In this document: one piece after another, positions 39,940 through 52,600 of the stretch
Numbering within the stretch: position 1 is the first letter of the stretch
Layout: each line of letters starts with the position of its first letter
Assembly (NCBI GenBank): GCA_009741485.1
Contig: CM019218.1
Span: 42,268,681-42,332,680 of the forward strand
From: Malurus cyaneus samueli
Taxonomy: Eukaryota > Chordata > Aves > Passeriformes > Maluridae
DNA length: 64,000 nt
Direction: 5' to 3'
Position numbers and translations under genes: made by a program
The notes under the pieces: model-generated
Database searches by the model: none
What the model saw: the letters and a program-made list of their open reading frames with translations, nothing else
What the model was told of the DNA's origin: nothing

Positions 39940-41280
39940 ATTCAGTATGTCGATTGAATGGAGAGATGATTTAAAAACATGAAGTGTTCTGGAGAGAGAT
40001 TAAACTGTTTCCTTGTTCAGTATTTCAATCTATCTATCAGCCATGAAAATTGAAACTGCAAATATTAATAAATTAATTGAACATTTGCTACTCCCTTTAT
40101 AATGAGACAACCAATCCACAAGCAGTTGTATGATGAGTCATATATTTCAGAAGCAGGATTTTTTTTTTTTTTTTTTTTTTAAATCATGAGGTTATTTCAC
40201 AGTATTGGGTTTTGTTTTTAATTTGTCTTCTGCTTTATAAACATTGAGGCTTATTACTACCAGGCTTTCTTCCGCAGTAAGGAGAAGCAGAAACTTAGTT
40301 TGTACATTTTTTTTTAATGGCAGGGCACTTATGCTCAAGAGGAGATCTACAATAGTAGTAAAAATTGACAGTATTTGTCTGTATTCTTTTAGTTATGTTT
40401 TAAAGCGCTTTAAAGATTCAGCTTTCTGTGATAAGCAGTGAATGATGTTAATTGAGCATTCCTGAAAAAGATTTATAGTTGGCACTTTCCCCCCATTCTT
40501 TCTTATCCCCTTTCCCACCCCCATTTTACCAAATTCACAAGTTGTTACAACATCAGCCATCATTTTCTCAGTGTCAGTGCACCAGGACCACAGGAAACCT
40601 GAGCAGGGTAAATTCCCAAAACTTCCTCGAAGACCTTGTTGCAATTTCTTGCCCTTGTTTGGCTATTTGTGTGGGAGGATTATTTTCCTAATGTTTTGAT
40701 GGTTGTGTTAGAGCTGCAGTACTTTACGAGAGCTTGATACTAATAAATCACAATAGCGTTATAAAAAAAATCACAGTGGCCAGATGTAAAAGCACTTTGA
40801 AGTGCTGTAGAAATTCTTTCAATGCTGGGTGACCAGGTGATAAAATGACAGTTAAAATGAATCACCACTGAATGGAAAGTATTGCATGTAAAAAGAAAAT
40901 AACCTTCCCTTCCTTAGCAAAATACCCACAAAGTATGTGAGGGTAATGAGGATGAGTCAAACCTCAACTAACGCTGCCTTGGGAAACTTGCTCCTAGTAA
41001 GTCTTTGGAAGAGTAAGCACCATGTTCAGAGGTGATTAAAGAGGCAAATAAAATGAAAGATTCTTTTTCTGCTGTGTGTGAATTCATCAATTTCTAAACT
41101 CGTCAGCCTGGAAAAGAGGTAAATTAGAGGTCGCAGGAGAAGGCTAATGAAATCATAAAAAAGGAAGAGAAGATAAATTAGGGAATGAATGTTCATCTTC
41201 TCATAAATAAGGCATTAGAAACTATCCAATGAAATAAATAGTACATTTATGTAAATGAAAATATATTTTCCCATGACATG
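39940..41280. promoter_or_regulatory. AT-rich low-repeat block, possible conserved non-coding element(s)
   Basis: The sub-blocks 39940-40150 and 41040-41280 are rich in AT words such as attaatt, ataaatta and aaattaatt, are free of recognisable transposons and lack long open frames. This texture is common in vertebrate developmental enhancers, but sequence alone cannot show conservation. A poly-T tract interrupts the block at 40159-40180. Confidence 0.2.
40159..40180. repeat. Poly-T tract, 22 bases
   Basis: An uninterrupted run of 22 T. No retrotransposed sequence is recognisable on its left, where an inverted retrocopy would lie if this were a reverse-complemented tail. Confidence 0.85.
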
Positions 41281-41708
41281 GAACAGAGCTGTGGAACTTA
41301 CGCTACATCATGTTGTTGAGTGTAAAAGCACCCACAGACTGGAGAGATTCATGGGCTGTAAAATGCAACAGTTCAATCCCAGCCTCTAGCTGAGGAGCTG
41401 TAAGCTTCTCATAGTCAGCTGGAGCTCTTTAAGGAGGGGAAATGGGCATCCTCTTTGAGGATGTACTGGGAGGAAGGTAATGCTACCTTCTGCTAACTTC
41501 TGACTCCTACCATCTTCGCTTCCATGTTCCTGTGGGGCTGATTTCTTGTGTTTGTGTGAGTCTGTGTATCTTAACAGCTCAGAGTCGTGGGGATATGTTC
41601 CCATCCCCCTTGTCTTCACAGATGTGCACATTTTTCCTGGAGAGCTTTTCCGCATAATGGGGTTGTATCTCAGTTATTTCAGTGAGATGGGATCTTGGTG
41701 CAGATCAC

Positions 41709-41928
41709 ATCGTGCAGAAAAATCCACGGCGATGCACTGAGGAAAATCTCCACTAGTTGTCACTCGATCTCTATTTTAAAGCTGACTTCAAGACCATTTC
41801 GAGCTTCTTTCTCTAAGAGTGATGCCCTCGGGCCCAAGTAACAAATATCCGGGACAGGTTTTGCTATGGAGTCCCTCTTAAACATGGTGATAGGAGTAAG
41901 TTTAAATCGATGAGATGGCAGCCCCTGC
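41709..41928. promoter_or_regulatory. CpG-retaining block in AT-rich context
   Basis: Nine CpG dinucleotides lie within about 220 bases (for example cacatcgtg, ccacggcgatg, cactcgat, ttcgag, ctcggg, atccggg, aatcgatg and ctgcgaat) although the block is not GC-rich. The sites are not in a repeat that I recognise. This is the pattern of an unmethylated or constrained enhancer; the role is inferred. Confidence 0.3.
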
Positions 41929-42444
41929 GAATGTTGTTCTGTGGGTTTTGGTTTTCTAAACAATTACTCTTAATAAGGCATTGTCCATGGTCAGAGCTAG
42001 TGAGGGGTTTGGTGTGGGAGCTGCTGTACACACCCTGCTCTCTCTGGAGGGATGATGATCCCAGTGGATCACACATTCCCTCCAGGAGAAGTTGCAGAAG
42101 AATGGAAAGGGAATGGTGGCGCCAGGGTTAGTGTGTGATCCATGTTTTCTTGGGTTAGCAGGACTGAAAAGGAGTGTGGCAAAAGGGTGCCAGCAGTGAT
42201 GAAGAGGAAGGGCCTCAGCAGAGGTATTTTGCAGCTTGTTCCCAGGATGGGAACCTGCACCCTGCTCCCATGTGCTCACTCTGTAAGCACCATCATGTGC
42301 TCCACCATGTGCACGCTGGGGAGAAAACAGAGCAAAGCAGCCTGAGCTACTGTGGCTGGAAAGGTCTGACATATTCTTGTTCCTGCAAATCTATTGCTGT
42401 TTCCAGTCTCAGTGCTTAAGTAGTAGGCAAAACTTGTTTAAAAG
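41929..42444. other. Unannotated DNA with weak zinc-finger-like words
   Basis: A 138-codon - strand open frame ends here (41956-42372). On the + strand two different frames carry short words reminiscent of C2H2 zinc fingers (KECGKR near 42170, and HVHAGEK near 42310). The cysteine-histidine spacing is wrong, so no gene is called. Confidence 0.5.
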
Positions 42445-42545
42445 GCAAGAAAACCTAACAACCACCACAAAAACCCTGAAACAAAACTAAAAACCCAAAC
42501 AAAAAATTGCCCCCCAAGCTCACCCACAAAATCAAAGCAACTCAC
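42445..42545. repeat. A/C-rich low-complexity tract
   Basis: About 100 bases composed almost entirely of A and C on the + strand, with irregular CAAAA and CCCAAAC units. T and G are nearly absent. It is the longest of three such tracts on this strand. It may be a decayed simple repeat. Confidence 0.7.
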
Positions 42546-42929
42546 TTCCATTTTTCAGGATTTAAAGAAAAGGATTTGCTTTTGAAAGTAATGAAAATGA
42601 AAGAATTGGGTTTTCAATCACTTGTTCACTGTAATAGTAAAAGTGTTATCCTTAGTTACTGCTATAAAATTTAATAGAAAGTGTTCTGCAATCCCTTCTC
42701 TCCTTTCCTCTTGAAAGGAGTAAAGAAAATCAGCTCAAACTGAATTGCTCTCAAGGTGTTTCTTCAAGGTTAAAGAATGTCTCCTGCTCCAGCTACCCAT
42801 TTCCTTTGAAATAATTATGTTTTGGAAATGCTGTAACCCCAGGCCATCAAAATGAATGTCATGGGAACAAGGGTCTGTTTGAGGCCGATGGGCAGGGCAT
42901 TCATGCATTTGTATCCCAGGACTTAACTA

Positions 42930-43230
42930 TGTTTCATTTATATACTGAGAAAAAATGGGGATATTTATTTGCATGATAAATGAATCTATTTTAATCTCTG
43001 TTATATCAGCTGGTAATTTGATTGCTTTGTTGAAACCTTTATTGGACATCTTTGTCTAATATTTTCTTCATTCCATAATTTTCTAAAAGCCATTTAAAAA
43101 CCATGGAGATTAGGCAATCCCCTCCCCCACATCTTACATTTTAAATGTAGGGGAAAATAATCAGAAACTTCTCATTGCTCTTGATTGCCTTTTAATTATT
43201 TTATGCTTTAATTAAGTCTCACCATTCCTC
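42930..43230. promoter_or_regulatory. AT-rich block with octamer motif, possible conserved element
   Basis: A repeat-free AT-rich stretch containing a perfect POU octamer word ATTTGCAT at 42967-42974 and several homeodomain-like words (ttaattatttta, tttaattaag). There is no open frame of note. Enhancer-like by texture only. Confidence 0.25.
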
Positions 43231-46200
43231 ATTAAGGGTATTGTTTAGGAACTGTTCTAGTAATCCTGCACAAGCAGCATCTGTGAAAGCTTTGGGTAGC
43301 TGTTGCCTTGGTAAGGGGAATTTTCACTTCAAAAGCAAATAGCCCATGATGAGGTTTGGTGCCCTGTGTCACCTGGGGAAGCTGTGGGGCAAAAGACAGA
43401 ACCCCAAATGTATGGAATGCCTAGAAGTCACGTTCCTGAGGCTGGAGGAGCCTTGCCTGGAAATAATGGTTCTATTAATGAAGTCACCTTTTTTGTGGTT
43501 TATGCTGCCCAGCTCTGAATCTCTATTAGACAGTTTGATGGTATTCTTGATCCAAACCACTTTGTGATAAAATCAGAGGTGCCAGTCAGTGACTTCTCAG
43601 GTGCTTACATCACCGTCTGGTGTGGCAGCAGAGAGTCTGAGGCAGAGATCAGTGCAGGGATCATGATCTCATGGGATCGTGAGACAGTTCACACCTGCCT
43701 GCACACAGTGAGAGTGGGTGCTGCTGCCAAGGCCAGAGGTGTCAGCACTCCCTGTGACACTGCTGTAATGAGACCTGGAGGGTCTCATTCCTCCAGCTCA
43801 GCCACTGACTCTTCAACTGTGGCTCAGAATTTCATTCTACCTCAGCTTGACCTAGAGCTCAAGTGAGAAATTCCTGGGTCATTGTAACATGAATAAAGTA
43901 TGTACTAAATAGAGGAACTACTGCTGAGACTAAGTCTGAAGTGCAGCTGCTTAACTAGGTTTAAAGCTTAAGGATCACTTTGGAGAGAAGTTTGAGGAGC
44001 AGTTAAGTTTTCCAAACGAGATCCATGCTGAGGCAGTGCCTAGATAACTTGGTGGCAAGGTGAGAGAAACCTGGGAAGTTGCAGTAGCATTGTCCACTGT
44101 CCTGGAAATGTATTTAGTTTGAAGATTTGTCAAATGAAAGTGCATCTTTATCTACTGTACTCAAACTGTGAGTAGAATGAGCCTCTGTCTCCTTGGCTGG
44201 CACACCTAGAGCATCCTGCTTTTGGAAAGGTCAGTGTTAAACATAAAACTCATGTAGGTGACTTACTTAAGTCATTGCCACGAGCGTGATGTAATTTGGA
44301 TGAGCACCTCAAAGTGATCAATCTCATGTGAGATCAGTCTCCTCTGTCTTGCACAGAAGCAGAGATGATCTGCCCTCTTTGTATGTGTGTTTGCAAAAAA
44401 AACCCAAGTAATGTAGCACACTTCAGGGTCAAAGTTGTGCACAGCGCTGTCTCAACCCTAGTTGACATTTTGGGTATTCAGCTGTGAATAAATGAGTCTG
44501 CCTATCAGTTCATCAGGGAATTTAGTAAATGAGGAACCACTGTAATTAAAATCTTGGTGGTGTGAAATCCTACTGAAAATACTTAGCATCTGCCGTGCAG
44601 CAATTCTTAAATACTTAACAAGCTTTTGACTTTCTTAGGAGGAGGTAAACACCAGTATTTCCACATGTTACAGAGACTGGTGTGCAGAAGAGCCAAGTGA
44701 CTTTTCTTAGGCATATGCAGTGAACCAAATCAGAGTTCTTTGATCAGGATTTTGATTTTATTGTTGGAGGTCCTCATACATGCAATCACAGTTATTACAT
44801 CCTGTAGAGCAGAGTCTTACCTGTTGTAGGTGGAATATGAGTTTTGGGAACTTGTCAGTCAAGGAGAGATCAAGTGACTTTTTCCGGAAGAAATGAACAG
44901 TCTTACACTGTTGTGAGAGAAAAGGAGCTCTGGCTGTAAATTCACCTGGCTTGCACAGATTATTTTTTTTTTCATCAGTGAAATAGAACTGTTGATTATT
45001 AAGGAAAGAAATTTTTTTGTCAATCAAGAGTATAAGGACACTTTGAAATATACAGGTTAGGGCCTTTATGTAATGTATAAACCATATCAACATGCTGCAT
45101 GAATGGCTTATTGTAGAAACAGGATACTTGGAAGCAGTCAGATCAGCAATAAAGTGTAGCTTGATCAAGATCTGGTTAAAAAGGAGTTGAATAATTGCTG
45201 CACATTGCAAAATGTTTCAAGTGGAACCTAAAAGACTCCTTCACCTTCATGGAAACGAAATTGCATTTCACGTAAGTTCCTGGAGACAGATAGCCAGAAC
45301 CTGCCTTTAAGCTTGGAAGGGATGTCACGGGGGGAAATCTGAGAGGGATTTGAAGATTGTATATCCCAGGCATATATATTGTGAATAGACTCTGAGAGAC
45401 TGTAGGCAAACCTTGATGAGACTGAAGAGAGAAGAAAAATTATGAAAAAACATAAAGAAATTTAAATTTAATCTTAACAGAAGTCTCTGCTACTTCATTG
45501 TATCCTGACAGGCTTTTCTGTGGCATCCTGCTTACAAAGCAGTATCTGGAAAACCAAATCATGCTTAGAGAAGTCATCTAGAGTTCTGCTGTGATGAGTT
45601 TATTGCTAATTCTGACTAAAACATTTAGTCGAAGCAGCTGACAAATACATGTATGGTGTTCCTAATTCTTACCTAGGTTTACAAACCTCTGTTGCAACAC
45701 AATTACAAGATTCGTAGAATTGCCATGTTTTCAACATGCAGTTGGCTTTTTTTTTTCTACAAGAAAGCTCATTGTGAAGTCACTGAAATGTGAGTTATTT
45801 CTAAGGGGGCATTTTGCCAATTCCTAATTCTGCAGATGAATTAACTGATCACATAGTGCATTAACTGAACACGCAGCAAAATAGATACAAGCCAAGAAAA
45901 TTTGCTTATCTTCCATGAAATGTAGCTGTGGAGGGTGGCTGTAACATCCATTTCAAATAATACAAAAAAGTTTGAAGGGTAGAAGGAGGAATTGATAAGA
46001 CTCTTCTATGAAACTTGAGGAACACTGGAAGCACAACCCATATAATACATTTGTTATTATTTATAGAATTTTATTTAAAGATTTCTAGGTGGATGAGTTC
46101 CAAGACTTCTGTTGTCCTTAAAGAGTTCAGTCTGGCACTCAGCAAGTGTGTGGTGATGATTCATCAGGTGTAGTGAGCTTGAATAAATTTTTGACAGATG

Positions 46201-46757
46201 CAATTAAGCTGTGTGTCTTAGCAACATTTTTCTTAGCTACAGGTCAATGTTCTCTCCATTTGTTCAGGGCTTTCTCTTAAGTGACAAATGGTGCAAGACA
46301 ACTGTTTTGGAAATAGGACTCATTCAGTGTCAGAGGTGAGAAAATGCTTTTTGTTGTGTGTAATGGAAAGGCTAATGCTAGGGTTCTCACAGAGGGAGCT
46401 TTAGGAAGCACTGCAGCTTTATACTATGTGGGAGACCTGTAGGAAACCTTTTATTGTGGGGAGTGGAAATGATAATTAATCCTTCTTGCCTGAGTCCTTG
46501 ATATCTGGTAATAGAGAATGAAAGTGGTGTTTTTACAGCATGTGATCCCCTTATCAGGAATTTATTTCCCCTTTTGCTTAGCGTGTATGCAAGCTACCCA
46601 CTGGGAATTGTACAAAGCAGATGACTTCGTATCTCATGATGGATTTCAAGGAATCTTCTGTGCTCTTTTGTAACAATCCTGCAGACCAATATAAGGATGG
46701 AGGAGATGGCAAGAAACAGAGGAATGCATGCCCCCTCTGAGCCTCTGTGTCTCAATA
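43231..46757. other. Unannotated intronic or intergenic DNA
   Basis: No supported gene. A 100-codon + strand frame (43564-43866) and a 150-codon - strand frame (44758-45210) have no known domain. At 44817-44847 the - strand has a good donor (ACAG followed by gtaaga) and a passable acceptor bounding 30 nt. It is opposite in strand to the other candidates and is treated as chance. Confidence 0.55.
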
Positions 46758-46831
46758 GACATGTTCAGAAGTTAGCAAGTTCTGAAGTTAGTTAGTTCAG
46801 AGAACTAACTTCTGAAGAAGTTAGTTCAGAG
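46758..46831. repeat. Cluster of direct and inverted GTTAGTT repeats with a hairpin
   Basis: The word gttagtt with flanking ttcaga/ctgaag recurs several times in about 75 bases. At 46803-46826 there is a perfect inverted repeat with 11-base arms (aactaacttct and agaagttagtt) and a 2-base centre. The cluster looks like local template-switch or slippage products, not a mobile element. Confidence 0.75.
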
Positions 46832-47229
46832 TCACTAGTAATTCCTTCTGCATCTAAAAGCACAAAACATGATTTGGTCTTGATAATTGGAATTACTTAA
46901 AAGAACTGTCATTAGAATGCTAAGCCTGTAGGAGCTATATTCATTGGGAGGGAAAAATGCCAGATGTTTCAGGTATAGTAGATGTTGAGGAGAGATTAAT
47001 TAATAATTTGTATAAGTGTGTATTTTCTATGACTAAAGCTCACATACTGAGAAAGAGTGATTAGATCTGTTTATTAAGGGTTAGTGTAGAAAAGTTGTTG
47101 AAAAAGTGAATAATGAGTTTGCACTGCATTGTTAATGAATCACATAAGCATGGTAATAAGTGTAGTGAATTCCAGCTTTTAAGGTGTCATTCCCTGAATC
47201 ACACTATCTTGTCCTGTGCTCTTTAGGTA

Positions 47230-47310
47230 TTTATCTAAAAATACATATGTAATTATATATATAAGTGTTTATATATAAATACGTATTTTTATATGTACAT
47301 ATAAAAATAA
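47230..47310. repeat. AT-rich simple-repeat patch
   Basis: About 80 bases of irregular TATA, ATAA and ACATAT units with only a few C or G. It includes short self-complementary words such as tacatatgta and atatatat. Confidence 0.65.
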
Positions 47311-48327
47311 GGTGGAGCAGCCTCATAGATCTGGATTTGTAGAACAAAGCAGTGCTAAAGGACTCATGATGTGCTGGCCTGAACTGTCTGCTGAGACTGC
47401 TCGTCAGCTGTGTGGCTCTGTGTTTGAATGGAGCCGTGGCTGTGTTGTTTTGGTGTTTTCAGACAGGCACCTTGTGATAACACTGCCCTGTTTCTCTGTG
47501 GACATTTGCAATGTGTACCTGGACAGAGCTGAGATGCTCATTCCTTGTGCAGCCCTTTTAACGCAACAGCTGATGCAAACAGACATCTCTGAGACAGGCC
47601 AATTGCATTGTGACAGAAAACTGTACATTTGGATGCTTAACTTTACTGCTTTTGGGGTGTTTTAATTTCAGTTTTTCTTCTTAAATGTGAAGCATCCTCA
47701 TTTCACGCTTGGCAGCTTTGTTTATCTAGTTAAATGTGGCATTTCCCCTTAGAGCTTTCACAGGCTGCTCAGCTCAAGGAACATGCATCTCTGCCTTCTG
47801 AGCCTTGGATGCTGTTCTTCAGGATGGTTTGTCTTTGTGGTGTTGTCTGTGTGAGTTCATTTATACTGTTAGTTAAAAAGGATCAGCTTTAGATTTTGAT
47901 TTTCTGGAATTTCTCCTTAATTCTTTAGAAATTGGCCCACCTTTCTCCTGATCCTAGTTTAAAATCAGCTGATGTGAAAACAGCCATGTGGAGGGTAGAA
48001 GGCTAGTTTTCTCTGGCATTTGGGAACTTGTTGAGGATACTGCTTGGTGCAAAATTTGAAATGGTTGAGACTCCATGATAGAGAGCTCCATAGCCTCACA
48101 AGTGTACATAGGGAGATATTTGAGTTACAGTCTATTTTTTTTTGTTTCACATTTCAAAAGTGAAGTATTTCATTTAGATTCTGACATCTGAAGTGTAAAT
48201 ATAATACCCATGGGGGGGAAAAAAGGATGGAATTTAAAATAAGGGAAAGTAATTTAGAAATGAAAAGTTGAGCAAAAGCCTTTCTCTTCCGGAATCGCTG
48301 TGGGGTTGTATGACATGTGTCCTGTGG

Positions 48328-48352
48328 TTTTTTGTTTTTTTTTTTTTTTTTT
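48328..48352. repeat. Poly-T tract with one G
   Basis: Six T, one G, then eighteen T. No retrocopy is recognisable beside it. Confidence 0.85.
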
Positions 48353-49008
48353 GCTATTGTCAGTGTTGTTTTGATTTTATGAAACACTAAGGTTTTGGTA
48401 GACATGCTTGTACTGAAGAATTGTGGATCTTTTGAAATACAGTGTTTTCCTGTTGATGTTGTTGCATTGCTGTGGTGCACAGAGGCAGAATTTAGATTAG
48501 ATTTTCATAGTGCTGACTGGAATCCTCAAAATGAAAAACCTCCCAATAGGGTTAGTGTATTTCAATAGATAGAGCAGCTAATCCTGACCATGTTGATGTC
48601 ATTGACAAAGCCCTAGTGAACTTTGCTTAGGCTGAGGATTTAATTTGATGATTTCAGGTTTTGCTTTCTCCGTAAAGCTGGGGTCCTTTATTTTTGGGGC
48701 ACTCAATGAAGTGACTTTGTGTTTGTTTAGGCTTTGCTTTAAATTCTGTTTTCTCATTTCTATTCCATATCTTTGGTCATCTTTCCCATTCTGTTGGGCT
48801 TTTTTTCCTTCATTATGGAGTCCAAGTGCAATGTGTGTAAGTTGGGAAGGGGCAGAAATGATTTACAAATGCAGATGAAATGAAAATGAACACACCCCTC
48901 TGAAGTCCACGAGTTTCATTCACTTCCACAGCACCATGTGAGAGTCAGAAGCCTCTCCAAAGCAACCTGTCTCTGCTGTGGCAGTTTCCAGTCCCACTAG
49001 GCTGTACT

Positions 49009-49052
49009 CAAAAAACCAAACCACAACAACAACAAACCAAAACACCCACACC
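49009..49052. repeat. A/C-rich low-complexity tract (CAA/CCA)
   Basis: A run of A and C with short acaacaac repetition, the third such tract on the + strand. Confidence 0.65.
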
Positions 49053-49362
49053 TTCTGGGTTTTGTTTCTGTATGGTCAGACACTTTGGACCTTTCCAGGA
49101 GGAGTCGCTTTCACCCAAGTCTAACGATTTCAATGTCTTCAGAGCCTAAATGCTGGGGGAAAAAAAAGCTGTGTCTTATGGCTCATGTTATTTCTAGACT
49201 TAAATAATTTTAGCCTTGTTGTACCAGTTGAGACCCTCTGGAAAAGAGCGGGCTCTCTGTCCTAGAGTTTGCTTATAATAAATGACTTCATTTCTTGAGA
49301 TTTGTTTAGAAAACTTCTCTTACAGAAGTATATTGCTAAATGACATTCAGTGAGCTAAATGC

Positions 49363-49506
49363 AGTCGCTGGCGCTTGTTATCAGGGGCACAGTTATCCAG
49401 GAACACTTGCAGGATGCCCAATTGTAAGAGTATCTTGCGTAATATCCATGCTTGCTCTCCGTAAATGCCGCTTTCTTCCTGAAAAAAGTTTCCTAGCACT
49501 TACACG
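49363..49506. promoter_or_regulatory. Small CpG-retaining block
   Basis: Six CpG dinucleotides in about 145 bases (tcgctggcgc, ttgcgtaa, ctccgtaaatgccgc, cacgtg), including one CACGTG E-box, in an AT-balanced repeat-free context. A possible regulatory element by inference only. Confidence 0.25.
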
Positions 49507-49577
49507 TGATCTTGATAGGAGTGCAGGACAAGCTGCCTTAGGGCAGTGCTTATGGTTAATCCTAAGATGTTTGGGTG

Positions 49578-49615
49578 CAAATACCCTGGACTGTACAAAT
49601 ACCCTGTGAACTGTA
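49578..49615. repeat. Short imperfect tandem duplication, unit 18-20 bases
   Basis: caaataccctggactgta is followed directly by caaataccctgtgaactgta, differing by a two-base insertion. A simple local duplication. Confidence 0.75.
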
Positions 49616-52600
49616 ATTATACACCTCTGCAGCTGTGAGAACTGGGTGATTCTGCTTTGGCTTGAAGGCATTATCATGCCTGCCATGACATGACCTGATG
49701 GCCTTGTCGGGATCTCATTGCTGTGCGCTCCCTACAAACACACTGTAAAGGATGTTGAAGGATTTAGCATCTGCAAGGGCAAGATGGAAAGGAGCTATCA
49801 TTATACTCCTTTCAGAAACAGGACTCTCAGAATGGTAGGGAACCTGGCAGCTGGACCCAGCTCCAGGTCTCAGGCTGAGGGTCAAGGCTGTGTGTTCCTC
49901 ACACAGAGCTCCTGCCTGGTGTGAAATTCACACTTTCCCCATGTGTGGTTTCATTAGTTATTTGCTTTTCCATCTCGTTACATAGCTTCTAAAAGTACTC
50001 AGCCAGATGGGCTGTTTGATTTGCTGGATGTTTCACTCTTTTATGTTTAGTTAAGTCAATACATGTCAATTTTTCATCTGCAAAGGAAAGCTAAAACTTT
50101 CCTATTTAATTATGTGCTGTGAGGATGAATTAGGAGGTTCATTTCCTTTTTGCTGTGTCAGGAAGACAGTTAATATAGTTTAGAGATGAAAATAAGTATT
50201 TTGGATCCAATCTTCCCCCCTCTCTCCCTATATTCCACATATACTGTGTATATCTGAAGTTTTTGCTCATATCTTCCCTTTTAGGATTTAAGTAACACAT
50301 TTTAAATGAATGATTTCTTCTGGATTGCACAGGTTAACACCTGCATATTTCAACTTTCTCTGGCCTTGTTTCACAAGTGTAAGAAGGGATGTTGCTCTTT
50401 GGAGGCAACTTATATTAATATGACTTGTTAATTATTAGGAGAGTGTTGGGCATGATGTGCGACTTGAGAGCAGGAGCCAGGCTGTAGTTCCCAAAGGAAA
50501 AAAGCACAGTTTTGTGGTTAAGATCAAAGGCTGTAGATCCTGCATTCAGTCCTATCCTTGCATATCCTTCAGTATACCAAAGTCATTTAAGTGAGGGAGC
50601 TTAAATTTCCCTGTCTAGCCTAGGTGTTGTAAGAATAAATTAATTGGCGTAGATGAGTCACTCGAAAATGCTCTGGGACTATGGGTTATTTAAAAGCCTG
50701 AATTTATCACGGAGGCCAGACTTTTCTAAAGGGCTCAGCTTGGCTTTTAAGCTGATGCCAGTAGTTGTCTTACCACTGTCATTTAGGATTTGTGTCACAG
50801 TTTTGCCTAGAAGCCCACATGGACATCAATAATGCATTGCACAAAGGCTTATTATCCAGGAGTTCTTGCCCTGAAGTACTTGCAGTCAAGTCAGAGGCAA
50901 TAAATGGATATGAAGAACATAAGAGAATGGAGAGGATGTGGCAATAGAGTACACTCTGACTATCTGTCTGTCTATCCATCTTTTGGCATTTCTACCTGAC
51001 GAGATCTCTGATGCCAGGAGGAGGCAGTGAATATTTTTAACATTGTGATTATAGCTTTAAAGCAGGGAGGAATATCTATGGCATCATTTTAAATGTAAGC
51101 AGGAGAGGTAAAGGTTTCAGTAGCAAATTCCCTAGCAAGATCATTGCCAGATTAGTGTGCAGAGACTGGTCTGTCTGTGCCCTGCAAGGTATATTTCTGC
51201 CCTAAATTGAATTATTTTAGCTGTCAGCAAGTGCTTGATAATATAGTGATGTGTGCTTGGGAGATTCAGTCCTTATATTAGTGTTGTATTGCATTCAGTG
51301 CTGAAGCTAGACAGAGCCACTCATCTTTACCTCATGGTCCCACGTGGACTCACTCAGCTTAGTCATGAGTGGGCAATTAAATAACAAGAGAGACCTTGTC
51401 AGCTGCAGGCATTAATATAAATCTCGGTGCTTGTAATACATTTACATGGCTCCCCCAGGTCTATCTGGACTTATAATCATCCCTCTTATTCACAGATCTT
51501 CTTGGGTATTGACTGCTCGCTTTTGCTTTGTAGTTCCCCGAATCAGGATTTGGCCCAGGAGATAACCAGCAGTAAGTTTTTCTGACAGGCACTCTGTGAG
51601 CATAAACACTTTTCCACTTGGGTGTGCACAGGCATTGCCTCGAGTAATACTGAAAACTTTGCTGGGGAAACAGGGGCTCCTGTTTAGCAGGCAGCAGATT
51701 TTACTCTCCAATTTCTCTTGTTTAGATGCATTTTGCTCTTTAAATGGCTTGGAGTTTTCAGTGCCCCATAGCTGATACACGGCCTTCATAAAGAGATTTG
51801 GTGATTTTTTGTTTGGAAAGTGCCCATGTCTGTGTCATAAGGCCCTGAATGAATTAGTGGTCAGTGTGTCTTTTCTCACAGAGATTTCATTAAAAGCTTC
51901 TTCCCAATTTCTTTACCCTAATCACCTAGAGAGGCATTAAGGAGATAAGTAGTAGTGTTCTGATCCTAAAGAAGGCATGATCCACTAGTTAGGATGGCTC
52001 ATGTTATATAAAAGCCTTTGCTAATGATCCTGTGGAAGTTCCATGACCTGAATGAAGCAAAGAATTTGATTTACCCTGGAGAAACATCATGCAGAAGGAA
52101 GGAAAGACAAGATGCAGACATGAGGGAACAGAATAGCAAAGAGATGCTGTTTGTGCTCTGTTTTTTTGACAATCAGTAGTTTTCTGTATTCATGTTGGTG
52201 ATCTGCTGCCTCTAAACATCAATGAGGTGTCTATAAAATCACACAGAAGCAGGGAGGGGTGCATGGCTGGAATCTGGTATGTGTCGGTTCTGTTTTTTCC
52301 TTGTGCAACCTTGGAAGATGCTTTTTAGATCTCAAAGTTAGGCAGAACTCTTCCATTCATTGCTGTGTCAGTGCTGTTGTATTACCATAAATAAATAAAT
52401 ACCTTGGCATAATTTTATAAGTAATATGCACTGGGAGGTGGGGACTTGAGCAATCTTCCAAGCAGATGCACATTTTACTGGCTTTCATCAGGAAGATTGT
52501 CCAACTATCTGCAGAGCCTTAGAGCACATGTCACTTCTGGGACTTCTTGCCTTCTTTCCCTCATAGGTAGTGTCCATCAGAACAGCTGATAACACTGCCA

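Larger units (their letters stand above)
46832..49008. other. Unannotated DNA
   Basis: No gene recognised. Contains an AT-rich simple-repeat patch at 47230-47310 and a poly-T tract at 48328-48352. The 117-codon + strand frame at 47312-47665 lacks any motif. Confidence 0.55.

Noticed and set aside
42142..42419. Words resembling C2H2 zinc fingers (KECGKR, HVHAGEK)
   Set aside because: They lie in different frames, and the cysteine-histidine spacing does not fit a finger. Chance similarity is more likely than a finger-gene remnant.
44817..44847. 30-nt segment on the - strand between a good donor (ACAG/gtaaga) and a passable acceptor
   Set aside because: Very short, weak acceptor, wrong strand relative to the asymmetry evidence, and no partner exon.
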